Positions 32,313-42,003 of a DNA stretch of 64,000 bases are shown here, piece after piece. The notes beneath the pieces were generated by a model. That model did no database searches. It was given only the letters and a program-made list of their open reading frames with translations, and was not told the origin of the DNA. Position 1 is the stretch's first letter, and each line of letters begins with the position of its first letter. Source of the stretch: Odontesthes bonariensis (lineage: Eukaryota > Chordata > Actinopteri > Atheriniformes > Atherinopsidae); the NCBI RefSeq assembly GCF_027942865.1, contig NC_134507.1, forward strand, positions 38,784,797 to 38,848,796, read 5' to 3'. Made by a program: the position numbers and the translations under genes.

Positions 32313-32376
32313 CAAGTATTTAAAACATTACAACAATACATGCCCAGTAATATTGTTGCAATGTTTTAAATACTTG
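32313..32376. repeat. 64-bp near-perfect palindrome
   Basis: CAAGTATTTAAAACATT and AATGTTTTAAATACTTG are exact inverted copies. Almost the whole stretch pairs, with a loop around CATGCCCAGT. It lies directly at the 5' end of the truncated Tx1-type LINE. Confidence 0.8.
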
Positions 32377-32984
32377 AGCGCAGTTTTTCTAGAGAAGATA
32401 ATTGTTTTGTTTATGAGATTATCGTCCATCGACTCTTTTGGGCTTTCACATGCGCGAGCCTACCAACAAGAGGTAAGTGACATGCTGTTTATAAAGTTGT
32501 TTTGTAACGTCCCCATGCCAGTAATGTGAGAACCATGCATATGGTTTTGATGGTAAGGCTTGTGACTTTATTGTCGGATGGTTTATAAAGTGGTGTGACG
32601 TTTCTGCAGTGTGCAAGTTGTTGTTTTACGTGGAAGGGTTAGCTCTTGCCCCTTAGCCACCACGTATTAGCCTCACATGACAGGGTGTCCGAACAGCGCG
32701 ATCTCCACACAGGGAGCGCAGATTTGCACCTCTCTGTGTCCTACTATCAGTATTTGACAACCTCTAGCAATGGAAACGCGCTTCAAATGCCCCGGAGTTC
32801 CCCTTTAAAGTCCAACTGGATGCAGGAGGGGACTTCCTGCACACAACACCCTACAGCAATGTAGAAGTAAAAAGCATTCTAATTCATCTAATCTAAAAAC
32901 ACATTCTAATCAGAATCAGAATGAGCTTTATTTGCCAAGTCGGTAGGCACATACAAGGAGTTGTTTTCTCTATGGTTTAAACAT
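32377..32984. other. Mostly unassigned; dispersed-repeat fragment at 32907-32972
   Basis: 32907-32972 (CAGAATCAGAATGAGCTTTA through GGCACATACAAGGAG) resembles a dispersed repeat I associate with many teleost genomes; the family is not certain. The rest shows nothing I can name. Confidence 0.4.
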
Positions 32985-33415
32985 GTAAAAGGCCACATGA
33001 AGTTTGGAGGTCTGCAGCAATGGACTCTGCAGAAAGGTCGCCAACCTTCTGCAGAGTCCATTGCTACAGACCTCCAAACCCCGCTCTGTCATTTTACGTG
33101 GCCGACCACTTGGTGGCTGAGCTGCTGGCGTTCCCAGTCGCTTCCACTTTGTTCTAACACCACTGACAGCTGACTGTGGGATATTTAGGAGCGAGGAAAT
33201 GTCTCCACTGGACTTGTTGCACAGGTGGCATCCTATCATGGCACCACGCTGGAACCCACTGAGCTCCTGAGAGCGAGCCATTCTTTCACAGATGTTTGTA
33301 GAAGCAGTCTGCATGCCGAGGGGCTTGCATTTCTACACCTGTGGCCATGGAAGTGATGGGAACACCTGAATTTAATTATCTGGATGAGTGAGTGAATACT
33401 TTTGGCAATCTAGTG
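32985..33415 (-). mobile_element. Tc1-type transposon fragment
   Basis: On the minus strand it starts with the terminus CACTAGATTGCCAAAAGTAT next to a TA, then encodes the N-terminal helix-turn-helix region of a Tc1 transposase (MARSQELSGFQRGAMIGCHL, then SGRPRKMTERG). After that point, where the normal protein continues through a second helix-turn-helix, the DNA turns into an inverted duplication (about 33005-33080). The catalytic DDE part is missing. It is a dead fragment. Confidence 0.75.
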
Positions 33416-33522
33416 TATATTATACAGACATAAAATGGCAAGTGATCTGACACAATTGAGAAAGAGATTAAAGAAATAAACAAGGAGTAAGAAAGGGGTT
33501 TAATATCTAGCTGCAAGGTATT

Positions 33523-34800
33523 ATGGGACATAAGTGCTGTTTGTTTTGGCAGGTGCTGATTGTGGGGGGGTGGGGAGCGGGAGTAAGAGGAATGGCGTCT
33601 TTGAGTCCTGGAGAGGAGGAAATGGAAAGTGCATCTGAAAGAGAAGGAGGATGGAATGAAGTAAGGAAAAAGACATCAAGAAAGAAGATAGATATGTCAA
33701 GTGACAGTCTCAGTGAATCTGATTCACAGAATGAAATGAAGAGAACAAAGAAAAGGATTGAGAAGGAAGAGTGGAAAGTGATTGTGGAGTTTGGTGAGCA
33801 ATCCGCAGCTAAGCTACATCCAGTGGCCCTGACTAAAGCGATGCACAAAGAAATTGGAGCGATAAAGCAAGCAAGATTTCTGAGCAAAGGACGGATGTTG
33901 GTAGAAATGATAAATGCAAAACAACAGGAAAAGTTACTGAAAATGAAGACCTTGAATGAAGTTCAAATTAAATGCCATGTCCCTGGGGCAAATTGGAAAA
34001 TACTTGGAGTTATCAGTGGAGTTCCGGTAGAAATCAGCATTGAAGATCTAAAGAAAGAAATTAAAGGGGGAAAGGTGTCTGTAGTTAAGCGTCTTCCTAC
34101 TAGGTATCAGGGCAAGATAGTGGATAGTTTGTCTGTTCTTCTTCAGTTTGAAAAAACAATCCAACAGAAAATAATGATAGGTTGCATGAGCTTTCCAGTG
34201 AGAGAATTCATCCCTAAACCTCTGCGGTGCTTTAAATGCCAAAGGTTTGGGCATGTGGCAGATAAGTGCAAAGCAACTAAGCCCAGGTGTCCAACATGTG
34301 CAGGGGAACATGAATATGGTAGTTGTGATGCAGGGGCGAAGGTGAAAAGTTGTAACTGTGGTGGGGAACATAGTGCTGCATATCAGGGATGTGAAGTGCA
34401 GAAAAAGGCTAAGGAGGTGCAGAGATACAAAGTGCAAAATAAAGTCTCATATGCTGAAGCAACAGAAAAGGTATCATTAAACATAGCTAGAAAATCCCAA
34501 GTAGCAGCAAATATATTCTCGTCAAAAGATTTTCCCAAACTCCCACAGGCAAAGGAAAGCCCCACAAAGTGTTCACATAAGTGTGTGATAGGAGAGGATG
34601 CATTGATTGTTAATAAGTACAAATTTGTGGCATTTATTGGAAAAGTGGTGAATGTTGCTTTACAGCAAACAAAAAAGAGGTCAAGACTGAAAACAATAGT
34701 GGAAGCAGCAGGTGAATTTTTGGGGATAAAGGATATAAACGTTGAAATGATACATGATATGCTAGCCACCAATAATGATGAGTCACAGATAGGTGAGTAG
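33523..34800 (+). CDS. ORF1 of I/Nimb-type LINE, CCHC RNA-binding protein
   Basis: The frame is 425 codons. ATG at 33523 opens it, but the ATG at 33592 (MASLSPGEEEME) gives a more typical N-terminus and may be the real start. Order: acidic/basic N-terminal region, an RRM-like middle part (residues 90-220), then three cysteine knuckles near residues 235-290: CFKCQRFGHVADKC, CPTCAGEHEYGSC and CNCGGEHSAAYQGC. Such proteins coat the LINE RNA in the RNP. The stop TAG at 34798 is four bases before the ORF2 ATG, which suggests reinitiation by the same ribosome. Confidence 0.75.
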   Translation: MGHKCCLFWQVLIVGGWGAGVRGMASLSPGEEEMESASEREGGWNEVRKKTSRKKIDMSSDSLSESDSQNEMKRTKKRIEKEEWKVIVEFGEQSAAKLHPVALTKAMHKEIGAIKQARFLSKGRMLVEMINAKQQEKLLKMKTLNEVQIKCHVPGANWKILGVISGVPVEISIEDLKKEIKGGKVSVVKRLPTRYQGKIVDSLSVLLQFEKTIQQKIMIGCMSFPVREFIPKPLRCFKCQRFGHVADKCKATKPRCPTCAGEHEYGSCDAGAKVKSCNCGGEHSAAYQGCEVQKKAKEVQRYKVQNKVSYAEATEKVSLNIARKSQVAANIFSSKDFPKLPQAKESPTKCSHKCVIGEDALIVNKYKFVAFIGKVVNVALQQTKKRSRLKTIVEAAGEFLGIKDINVEMIHDMLATNNDESQIGE

Positions 34801-34804
34801 ATTA

Positions 34805-37800
34805 ATGGTTTTTCTCATTCTGCAATGGAATGCTAGAAGCCTTATTGCAAATGGACAAGAATTCAAGACCTATATATACCAGTTAAAAGAAAAACCAGAC
34901 GTTATTTGTATCCAAGAAACATGGCTGAAGACTCATTTGGACTTCAGTATTGGGGGATATAGTGCTATAAGACAAGATAGAAATAATGGTCAGGGAGGGG
35001 GATGTGCAATCTTTATCAAAGAAGTAATGTCTTATAGTAGGATAACATTTAAGAACAATTTTGATTTAGAAATAGTGGGTGTAGAAGTTTGGATTAATAA
35101 AAGGAAAACTAGTGTCCTGAATTTTTATAATCCATGTAAAAAACTCAAAATAGAGGAATTAGAAAGACTCAGTCAAGGAAATGAAGTAATATGGTGTGGT
35201 GATTTTAATGCACATAATACAATATGGGGAGGGAAATCAACAGATTACAATGGACAGGTAGTGGAGGAATTAATGGAGGCAATGGAATTAGTTTGTTTAA
35301 ATAATGGGCAAGGTACAAGAATCAATTTTAGAGATGGAACAGAGTCTGCGATCGATCTAACTCTGGTAACAAGTGAATTAGCTTCTGGTAGCAGGTGGGA
35401 AATATTGGCAGATAACAGTATTGGGAGTGATCATCTTCCGATTATAGTCAAGTTTAATATAAGTATTGTGGTTGAGCTAGACGGTATCATGAGATGGACT
35501 TTTTCTAAATCAAATTGGGAGGTGTTTGCTAAGTTGTGTGATAGTGAATTTGTTAAGATAGATATGGCAGGAAGTATTGATGAAATAAATGAGCAATTTA
35601 CGTCAAATATAATTAAAAGTGCTAATCAAACTATTGGGAATAAAACTGGTAAACTTAGTAAATGTGTTAAGATGGTACCTTGGTGGAACAAAGAATGTAA
35701 TGATGCAATCCGAAGTAAAATCAGGCTGTTTGGAAAGTTAAGAAAAACACATTCAGTATACAATTTATTAGAATATAAAAAGGCACAGGCTCAGGTAAGG
35801 AAAATTGTTAAAAGAGCAAAAAGGGAGTGTTGGAGAGGATTCTGTTCAAGTATTGGGAGAACTACGCCATTAGATAAAGTATGGGGAATGATTAAGAAGA
35901 TGAGGGGAATTAGACAGCAGAGTAACCTGCCAGTGTTAGAGAAAGGAGGGGAAATTGCCAATGGTGCTATGGAGAAGGCAGAAATTCTAGCTAAGAATTT
36001 TGTCAAAGTTCATTCATCGGAAAATTTGACAGAAGAAGGTAAGATCAGGAGACAGGAAGTGTTAGAGGAGCACCCTAATGTATATGAGGAAAGAAGTTTG
36101 TCACAGAGTGTTGTAAATGTACCTTTTTCTATTCAAGAGTTGAGAAGAGCACTAAGTAAGTGTAAAATGACTGCTCCTGGGAAGGATAATGTATGTTACA
36201 TAATGTTGGCCAAATTAAGTGAATTTGCATTAGGAAAGCTGCTGGAGATGTACAATAAGATTTGGGAGAAAGGGAAGCTGCCAATAATATGGAAAGAGTC
36301 TGTCATTATTCCTATTAGAAAACCTGGGAAAGATCCAACCAGTCCAGACAGTTATAGACCTATAGCTCTGACATCGCACTTATGTAAAGTTATGGAAAGA
36401 ATGATAACAGAAAGGCTGACATACTATGTTGAAAAAAATGAATTGATGACTCCTTATCAGAGTGGGTTTAGAAGAGGGCGGAGTACGTTAGATCCACTGT
36501 TGTGCCTGGAAACTGAAGTCAGGAAAGCCCAAGCGAACAAGGAGTGTGTTGTAGCTGTGTTCTTTGATGTGGAGAAAGCTTATGATATGATGTGGAAGGA
36601 AGGATTATTAATTAAACTGGATAATATGGGTCTGGGAGGTAACGTATATAATTGGATTAAGGATTTTTTGTTTGGCCGTGCTATCAGAGTCCGAGTTGCC
36701 AATTCATATTCTCGAAGGCATGAAGTTGAGAATGGAACCCCGCAGGGGAGTGTAATTAGTCCTCTTTTGTTTTCTATTATGATAAATGATATATATACAC
36801 AAGTAGGATCTCATATTGGTAAGTCACTGTTTGCAGATGATGGAGCTATTTGGAAAAGGGGCAGAAATATAAATTATATTGTAGGTAAGATTCAGGAAGC
36901 CATCAAGGAAATTGAAAGCTGGTCTCTGACATGGGGGTTTAGATTGTCGGTGGAAAAAACTGAAACGTTATTTTTTACGAGGAAAAGGATAGGTGAGGAG
37001 GTTAGGTTAAAACTTTATGGACAAGAACTAAAGAAAGTCAAGACATTTAAGTTTCTAGGAATATGGTTGGATGAGAGAGTCACATGGAGTATTCACATTG
37101 ATAAAGTAGTAGATAAATGTAAAAAGGTTTTAAATGTTATGAGGTGCTTGGCAGGCACTAAGTGGGGGGCTGATAGAGCTGCTTTGAGGAACATATACAC
37201 AGCCTTAATTAGATCAGTCATAGAATACGGACTAATAGTGTATGGGTCAGCTGCATACTCGTCACTACAAAAATTAGATAGAATTCAGGCACAAGCACTA
37301 AGGATATGCTGTGGGGCAGTCAGATCTACACCAGTGTCGGCACTTCAGGTAGAGGTTGGAGAAATACCAATTTCTTTAAGGAGAAAACAGTTAATTGTTA
37401 ACTACTGGGCAAATCTACAGGGCCATAAAGATACTCACCCAACTAAACAAGCTGTAAAAACAAGTTGGGAAAGTAACAAAATTAAAAAAGAAAGTTTTTG
37501 TGGTTGTGTTTCGGAGTTATGTAAGGAATTCAAAGTTAAAGAATGGAATATTAGTCCGACGGTGGTGTTAGCAGCTGTTCCACCATGGGTGCTACCTCAA
37601 CCTATAGTAGATTTAGCATTATTAAAACAGGTACAGTCAATGAAAAATAAAATCAATGTGCAGGCTTATGTGAACACTGTTATACATGAACAATATGGGC
37701 AGTTTATACAAGTCTTTACAGATGGATCCAAAAATCCAGAAAGTGGGCAAACTAGTTGTGCATTTTATGTTCCGGAATTAAAGGTCAAAGTGGGGAAGCG

Positions 37801-38569
37801 AGCGAGTGATCACTTAGCAGTATACTCAGTAGAGATGATGGCTATCTCACTAGCACTTCAGTGGATAGAGGAAGTACAGCCAATGCGAGTGGTCATTTGC
37901 TCTGACTCAAGCGCAGCTTTGGAGAGTATAAACAACTTCTCTTCAGAATGTCGGCAGGATATTTTACAGGAAATTATACACATCATGTTTAGGCTACTTC
38001 ATTTGGGAATTATTGTTCAATTTGTGTGGGTTCCAGCGCATGTGGGAATTAGAGGGAATGAGATAGTGGATCAAATGGCAAAATGTGGCTTGAAAGAGAA
38101 TCAGATTGATATAATGGTACCCATCAGTAGAGCAGAAATCAAATCGGTTACAAAAGCTGTCATCAAGCAACAATGGCAAAAGGGGTGGGACAGTAACACT
38201 AAAGGAAGACATTTACACCAGATACAAAGGGAAGTAGGAATGGAAAGCACTTGGGGGAGTAGTAGAGGAGAACAGAGCATTAATAGCAGGATAAAATTAG
38301 GACACACTGGGTTAAATTCAACAATGCATCTGATTGGAAAACATCCAACTGGCAAGTGCAATGGTTGCCAACAACAAGAGACAATACATTATGTATTTTT
38401 TAGCTGCCCGGAATATACAAGGCAAAGACTCATGCTGAAAACTGCACTGGAACACCTTAACATCAAGGACATGGACTTCAAGGCAATATATGAAAGTAAA
38501 TCCAGAAAAGAAGTAAACAAGCTGATCTTCACGTTCCTCAAAAACACTGGTCTGAGGACAAGGATTTAA
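34805..38569 (+). CDS. ORF2 of I/Nimb-type LINE: endonuclease, RT, RNase H
   Basis: The frame is about 1254 codons from the ATG at 34805; it is open from a GTG at 34793, but ATG is the likelier eukaryotic start. The APE-type endonuclease shows LQWNARSL, CIQETWL, IWCGDFNAHN, SAIDLTLV and GSDHLPIIV. The RT shows YRPIALTSHLCKVMERM, VVAVFFDVEKAYDMMW, GTPQGSVISPLLF, the catalytic SLFADDGAIW and FKFLGIWLDE. RNase H shows QVFTDGSKN, YSVEMMAISLAL, VICSDSSAAL and WVPAHVGIRGNEIVDQMAK, with D, E, D and H/D residues present. The C-terminus has a CNGCQQQETIHYVFFSC zinc motif. All key residues I can check are in place. Confidence 0.85.
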   Translation: MVFLILQWNARSLIANGQEFKTYIYQLKEKPDVICIQETWLKTHLDFSIGGYSAIRQDRNNGQGGGCAIFIKEVMSYSRITFKNNFDLEIVGVEVWINKRKTSVLNFYNPCKKLKIEELERLSQGNEVIWCGDFNAHNTIWGGKSTDYNGQVVEELMEAMELVCLNNGQGTRINFRDGTESAIDLTLVTSELASGSRWEILADNSIGSDHLPIIVKFNISIVVELDGIMRWTFSKSNWEVFAKLCDSEFVKIDMAGSIDEINEQFTSNIIKSANQTIGNKTGKLSKCVKMVPWWNKECNDAIRSKIRLFGKLRKTHSVYNLLEYKKAQAQVRKIVKRAKRECWRGFCSSIGRTTPLDKVWGMIKKMRGIRQQSNLPVLEKGGEIANGAMEKAEILAKNFVKVHSSENLTEEGKIRRQEVLEEHPNVYEERSLSQSVVNVPFSIQELRRALSKCKMTAPGKDNVCYIMLAKLSEFALGKLLEMYNKIWEKGKLPIIWKESVIIPIRKPGKDPTSPDSYRPIALTSHLCKVMERMITERLTYYVEKNELMTPYQSGFRRGRSTLDPLLCLETEVRKAQANKECVVAVFFDVEKAYDMMWKEGLLIKLDNMGLGGNVYNWIKDFLFGRAIRVRVANSYSRRHEVENGTPQGSVISPLLFSIMINDIYTQVGSHIGKSLFADDGAIWKRGRNINYIVGKIQEAIKEIESWSLTWGFRLSVEKTETLFFTRKRIGEEVRLKLYGQELKKVKTFKFLGIWLDERVTWSIHIDKVVDKCKKVLNVMRCLAGTKWGADRAALRNIYTALIRSVIEYGLIVYGSAAYSSLQKLDRIQAQALRICCGAVRSTPVSALQVEVGEIPISLRRKQLIVNYWANLQGHKDTHPTKQAVKTSWESNKIKKESFCGCVSELCKEFKVKEWNISPTVVLAAVPPWVLPQPIVDLALLKQVQSMKNKINVQAYVNTVIHEQYGQFIQVFTDGSKNPESGQTSCAFYVPELKVKVGKRASDHLAVYSVEMMAISLALQWIEEVQPMRVVICSDSSAALESINNFSSECRQDILQEIIHIMFRLLHLGIIVQFVWVPAHVGIRGNEIVDQMAKCGLKENQIDIMVPISRAEIKSVTKAVIKQQWQKGWDSNTKGRHLHQIQREVGMESTWGSSRGEQSINSRIKLGHTGLNSTMHLIGKHPTGKCNGCQQQETIHYVFFSCPEYTRQRLMLKTALEHLNIKDMDFKAIYESKSRKEVNKLIFTFLKNTGLRTRI

Positions 38570-38736
38570 GGTGAACATCAAATAAAACAACAGTAGGTGG
38601 CGATATATGCTCCAAGGGGATGCGATTCGCCATTAAAGAAAAAGAAGAAGAAGAAGAAGAAGAAGAAGAGAGCGCGCGAGTGGTGGTGGGCAACCTGAGC
38701 TGGAGCCCATTGAAAACACTGTGTTTTGTCTGCCAC

Positions 38737-39112
38737 TTTTTTGCCCAAAATCCCTCAGTTTTGTGGATGTAGCAATCGGTCTAACCGAGAGAAGGGAAAG
38801 GGTTACTATGGAGTACCTAAGGTAATCGCCCATAGAGGTGAGAAATGGAAAAAAAACTCAAAGAACAACGCCGCAAAAAGTGGATAGCTAACCTACGTTT
38901 ACAGACTGGAGGAGCTGGATATGCGGTGACCACTTCGTCAAAGGTATGTGCGAAATCTAACTGTTTAGTAGTAGTACAGTAAAGTATTATGTTGTTAAAA
39001 AACAGTAATGTAATACGGGCTACGTTTGGGCTTTGTTTTGAAGGCTTTCCCAGCGTGTTGTTAGCTACTGAGTCAGTGGACTGGGCTCCAACGGTCAGGC
39101 TGGGTTACCAAA
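38737..39112 (+). pseudogene. THAP-domain gene remnant (two exons)
   Basis: Exon 1 (to about 38943, donor GTATGT) has the THAP zinc-finger pattern: FCGCSNRSNREKGKGYYGVP at the start and KKWIANLRLQTGG then CGDHFVK at the end. Two extra A in the run after AAATGG (about 38849) shift the frame between the halves. Exon 2, from about 39043 after TTTTGAAG, reads with DWAPTVRLGYQN, the short motif that follows THAP domains in many fish THAP proteins. No further exon is seen. THAP transposase genes pair with YqaJ nuclease genes in ISL2EU elements, and a YqaJ-like remnant lies next door. Confidence 0.6.
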
Positions 39113-39553
39113 ACACAGAGCTAAGACAGCGCCAGCGGTGTTTCATGCGATCTCTGAGAGTGGCTGATCTAAACAAAACAAATTTGTCACGTCGTCACAA
39201 TCTTCACGTTTCAGTAGTATCCACGAAGTGCTTAAGTGCTAACAGGGCACATTAGCTCCCAAGTACTTGCCAACAGAATCTCTCTCTCTCTCTGCCTCGT
39301 GCATTAGGCTAACAAAGACACAATGTCAGCATTTGGATCTCGGCATTTTATCAAAACATAAACATTTTTTATTGTTATTTGAGTGCCAACATTCACAGCT
39401 CGGCCTTCAACATGTTAAGTTCTGCTTTACTGCCCAGACCCGCACTACACACTGCATTTTCCACTGGGATAATACACCATAAACAACACAGAAAACAAGC
39501 TTACCCTGGCCAACACCAAAACACAATCATTCTGTAGACGTTTTAAGGCGGTA

Positions 39554-40215
39554 GCATGGTTGCCGCGTCTGTCACGGCGGTGGTGGACCGTGACGTCAAA
39601 ATGACGTTTCAGGCCTGGCGCTTGCCTTGAAAAGACGGCGCAGCGCGTTGTCGTGCACCAGTCGATTTTTGTAACTTGGCGGCGCCGAGCACAACGAACC
39701 GGATGGACCGATGTGAGAACAGGCTCAGTGAGGAGGTGCGTTTGTACAGGCAGCTGTACGAAACTGCAGTGAAACAGCACAGGGAGCACGTAAACTCCCC
39801 AAACTGGTGCACAGAGATGGGCAGAACTTTGGGGAAAGAGGGAGAGTTCTGTAAGAATGTGTGGAAGAAGCTACGGGACAGATACGTGAAGGCAAAGAAG
39901 AGGGCAGAGACTCTGTTGATGCCGGGGGCTTCAAACCTTCCCCTCTTTTAACTGAATTAAAAAATTAAAATGATCCGAAAACTGCAGCAGTATCATTAAT
40001 TACAGTATTCTTGCTCTTGACAGCGGCATTGTTTTCTTCTCCACTTTCGTGGTTGTAGAGTAGCGGTAACCTTCACGTAGCAGCGCCACCTCTGTGACGG
40101 AGAAAATTGCAACTACTGGCGCGCAACGACTTGTGCCACTATATAGGGTCCTATGGCGGGCACAAACTCGTGACGTCATCAACACCGCTCGCGCGAGCAG
40201 ACGCGGCAACCATGC
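39554..40215. mobile_element. 662-bp TIR-bounded insertion carrying a MADF gene
   Basis: The ends GCATGGTTGCCGCGTCTG and CAGACGCGGCAACCATGC are exact 18-bp inverted copies. TGACGTCA-like CRE motifs lie inside both ends. It interrupts the YqaJ/SWIM-type exon. I find no convincing target duplication, so the superfamily is open; Harbinger relatives often carry a Myb/MADF gene. Confidence 0.65.
39703..39951 (+). CDS. Short MADF (Myb/SANT-like) protein
   Basis: 82 codons from the ATG at 39703. The sequence MDRCENRLSEEVRLYRQLYE and the later NVWKKLRDRYVKAKKR carry the spaced tryptophans and basic end of a MADF DNA-binding domain, about 65 residues long. The protein stops soon after the domain, so it lacks the acidic or BESS tail of most MADF proteins and may be a truncated accessory protein of a transposon. 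Confidence 0.55.
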   Translation: MDRCENRLSEEVRLYRQLYETAVKQHREHVNSPNWCTEMGRTLGKEGEFCKNVWKKLRDRYVKAKKRAETLLMPGASNLPLF

Positions 40216-40598
40216 AAGAGCCTTTACTCCCAGTTTGCTGATCCGTCCGCTGTGGTAATAGTTGTATGCCCCCAAACTTTTGCGGGCCTTCATCTGTTGC
40301 TTGATGTAGTAAGAAGTCTGAAGAACCAGGTAGCTCGTTATGTCCACAGCCTCTATTTTCGGCAAATCGTTCCAGTCCACTAAAGCTGCAGTTTTCTTTA
40401 CTTCTTTCTGCAGTTTCGCTGAAATCTTTTTTGATTTAAAAAGTTTGATGATCAATGTCAAATACAGAATGGTTCTTTCCAGACTTATCTGAGTATCATT
40501 TGGCTTTTTGATAGAAGTGTGCAGCCAAAACATGTGATTAGATGTGTTTAACGTACACAATATGCCATATTTCATGGTTGGATCTTAAAATGACTTAA

Positions 40599-41602
40599 AG
40601 TGGAATTCACCCTTTAAACAACATCGTGCCCAATCACTATATTTGACCATAATATAATAGTGAATTGTGCTGCCACTGGGTATTATGTCTTCATATTAAA
40701 TATAAAACCTTTTCATTTTTTAGAAATGGTGATTTGACACGTCATGAAATCACCGGAAGAAAAAATAACAAACTACAACGGTTATGTCACTTTGATGACA
40801 CAAGAGGGCGCAAGAACACATACAAATGATGGCAGTATGGATGTACATACCGGTAATGTATTTTGACACACTGGACTATCCGTAGTCGGATATTTGTGTG
40901 TGCAATTCGCATTGATGCGTGTATAGTCCAACTGTTGTGGTTGTGGAGGATGACAATGGTTCATTTTTGCCTCAAATAAATAAGCCGAAAATGGCTACAA
41001 GATCGCGGAGGAGCACAATGAATTCACATTTTGACTTGACGTAGGCTACTCGTCCATCGAACACAGGCAATATCATCTCGCCATCGAAATGACCAAAGTT
41101 TCATCCCCATCTTTCTCCTAAGTGCACCGTGATGACTGTGCGCAACTCTACGGTAAAACTCAACTTTAATAATGTATTCTTGAATTTACTTTGTTGTAAT
41201 CCTACTTTGCTACACGGTGCGGTGTGCTGGTTTGGTTAGCACTACATGGGAAGTGTATACGCCAGCCGCTCTGCTCACCCTATTCTCCATTCATAGAAGT
41301 TGAGAGGGGCCGGCGTATAGTCGTATAGTCTCTATCTCTCTATAGCTGTCTCTATCGCTGTCTCTCCGCTCTGCAAATTGCTTCGGCTTGTCGCGTTGGT
41401 ATGGCAACGGCCTGGTTACACGCAATGCATTCTGGTTAGTTGAGCCAATCAATACAGTAGTGAAAATTACGGCTCAAGACGCAATTGTATACAATTTTAC
41501 AAAATAACGCAAAATCTTTTTTTTTTTTTTTTTAATTAAAATACCAAGTAAGAGTACATTATCCATGTTAATAGTGCACGATGGCTAAAGGTGAATTCCA
41601 CT
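40599..41602. mobile_element. 1004-bp TTAA-flanked transposon, Kolobok/piggyBac type
   Basis: The termini AGTGGAATTCACC and GGTGAATTCCACT are exact inverted copies, flanked by TTAA at 40595-40598 and 41603-41606. No transposase frame is present, so it is non-autonomous. A TTAA target fits Kolobok or piggyBac; the AG start favours Kolobok. Confidence 0.8.
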
Positions 41603-42003
41603 TTAATTATGGTCAATATAAATACTTTAATTACATTAAGAGTTTAAGTTGTGTGAAGAGGAGTCATAGCATTATTATAAAGACTTGTGGGTGATCCAGG
41701 AAAGTATCACAGGAGCAGTAGAAATCCAGTTCTCCTCAGTATCAGTGTGTGATTTCTCAGATTTACACTCAGAAGCCCATTAAAAGTCAGTCTGGCTGTC
41801 CTCTTCAGAAGTGTCTCATGAAAGCTTCATTATTCAGTTTCCTTTACATATCCAATATTTTCTTTTATCCACGAATCAACAAGGACTGAGCACATGATGA
41901 AAAGGTTCTGGAAATGAGAACAGGTTTAGAAACGGAGAGAATCTGAACCTCAGTCTTTGGGATGATATTGGGACCCTTTCCTCAAACAGGATCATTGTCT
42001 TAA
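41603..42003. other. Unassigned 400-bp stretch between two TTAA elements
   Basis: I see no gene or known repeat in this AT-rich sequence. Confidence 0.4.

Larger units (their letters stand above)
33418..38669 (+). mobile_element. Apparently full-length I/Nimb-type LINE
   Basis: The element has two long open frames (33523-34800 and 34805-38569), a short 3' UTR with AGTAGGTGGCGATAT, and a (GAA)n tail at 38636-38669. An RNase H domain after the RT marks the I superfamily; Nimb is the member I know from fish. The 5' boundary is taken at the end of the Tc1 fragment and is uncertain by tens of bases. No target duplication was found. No stop interrupts either frame, which is unusual beside the decayed elements around it and suggests recent arrival. 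Confidence 0.8.
39505..40460 (-). pseudogene. YqaJ/SWIM-type gene remnant, split by an insertion
   Basis: The minus-strand right part (40216-40450) encodes DWNDLPKIEAVDITSYLVLQ and then SYYIKQQMKARKSLGAYNYY, a segment I recognise from the N-terminal part of fish YqaJ-nuclease/SWIM proteins. The left part (39505-39553) resumes with a NDCVLVLARV motif and a GTAAGC donor. Between them lies a 662-bp TIR-bounded insertion. The SWIM finger and nuclease exons are missing. Confidence 0.5.

Noticed and set aside
32646-32864. Possible small exon
   Set aside because: Short frame with no splice context or recognisable protein sequence.
34793-34804. GTG start for the LINE ORF2
   Set aside because: An ATG follows at 34805 in the same frame and eukaryotic translation seldom uses GTG.
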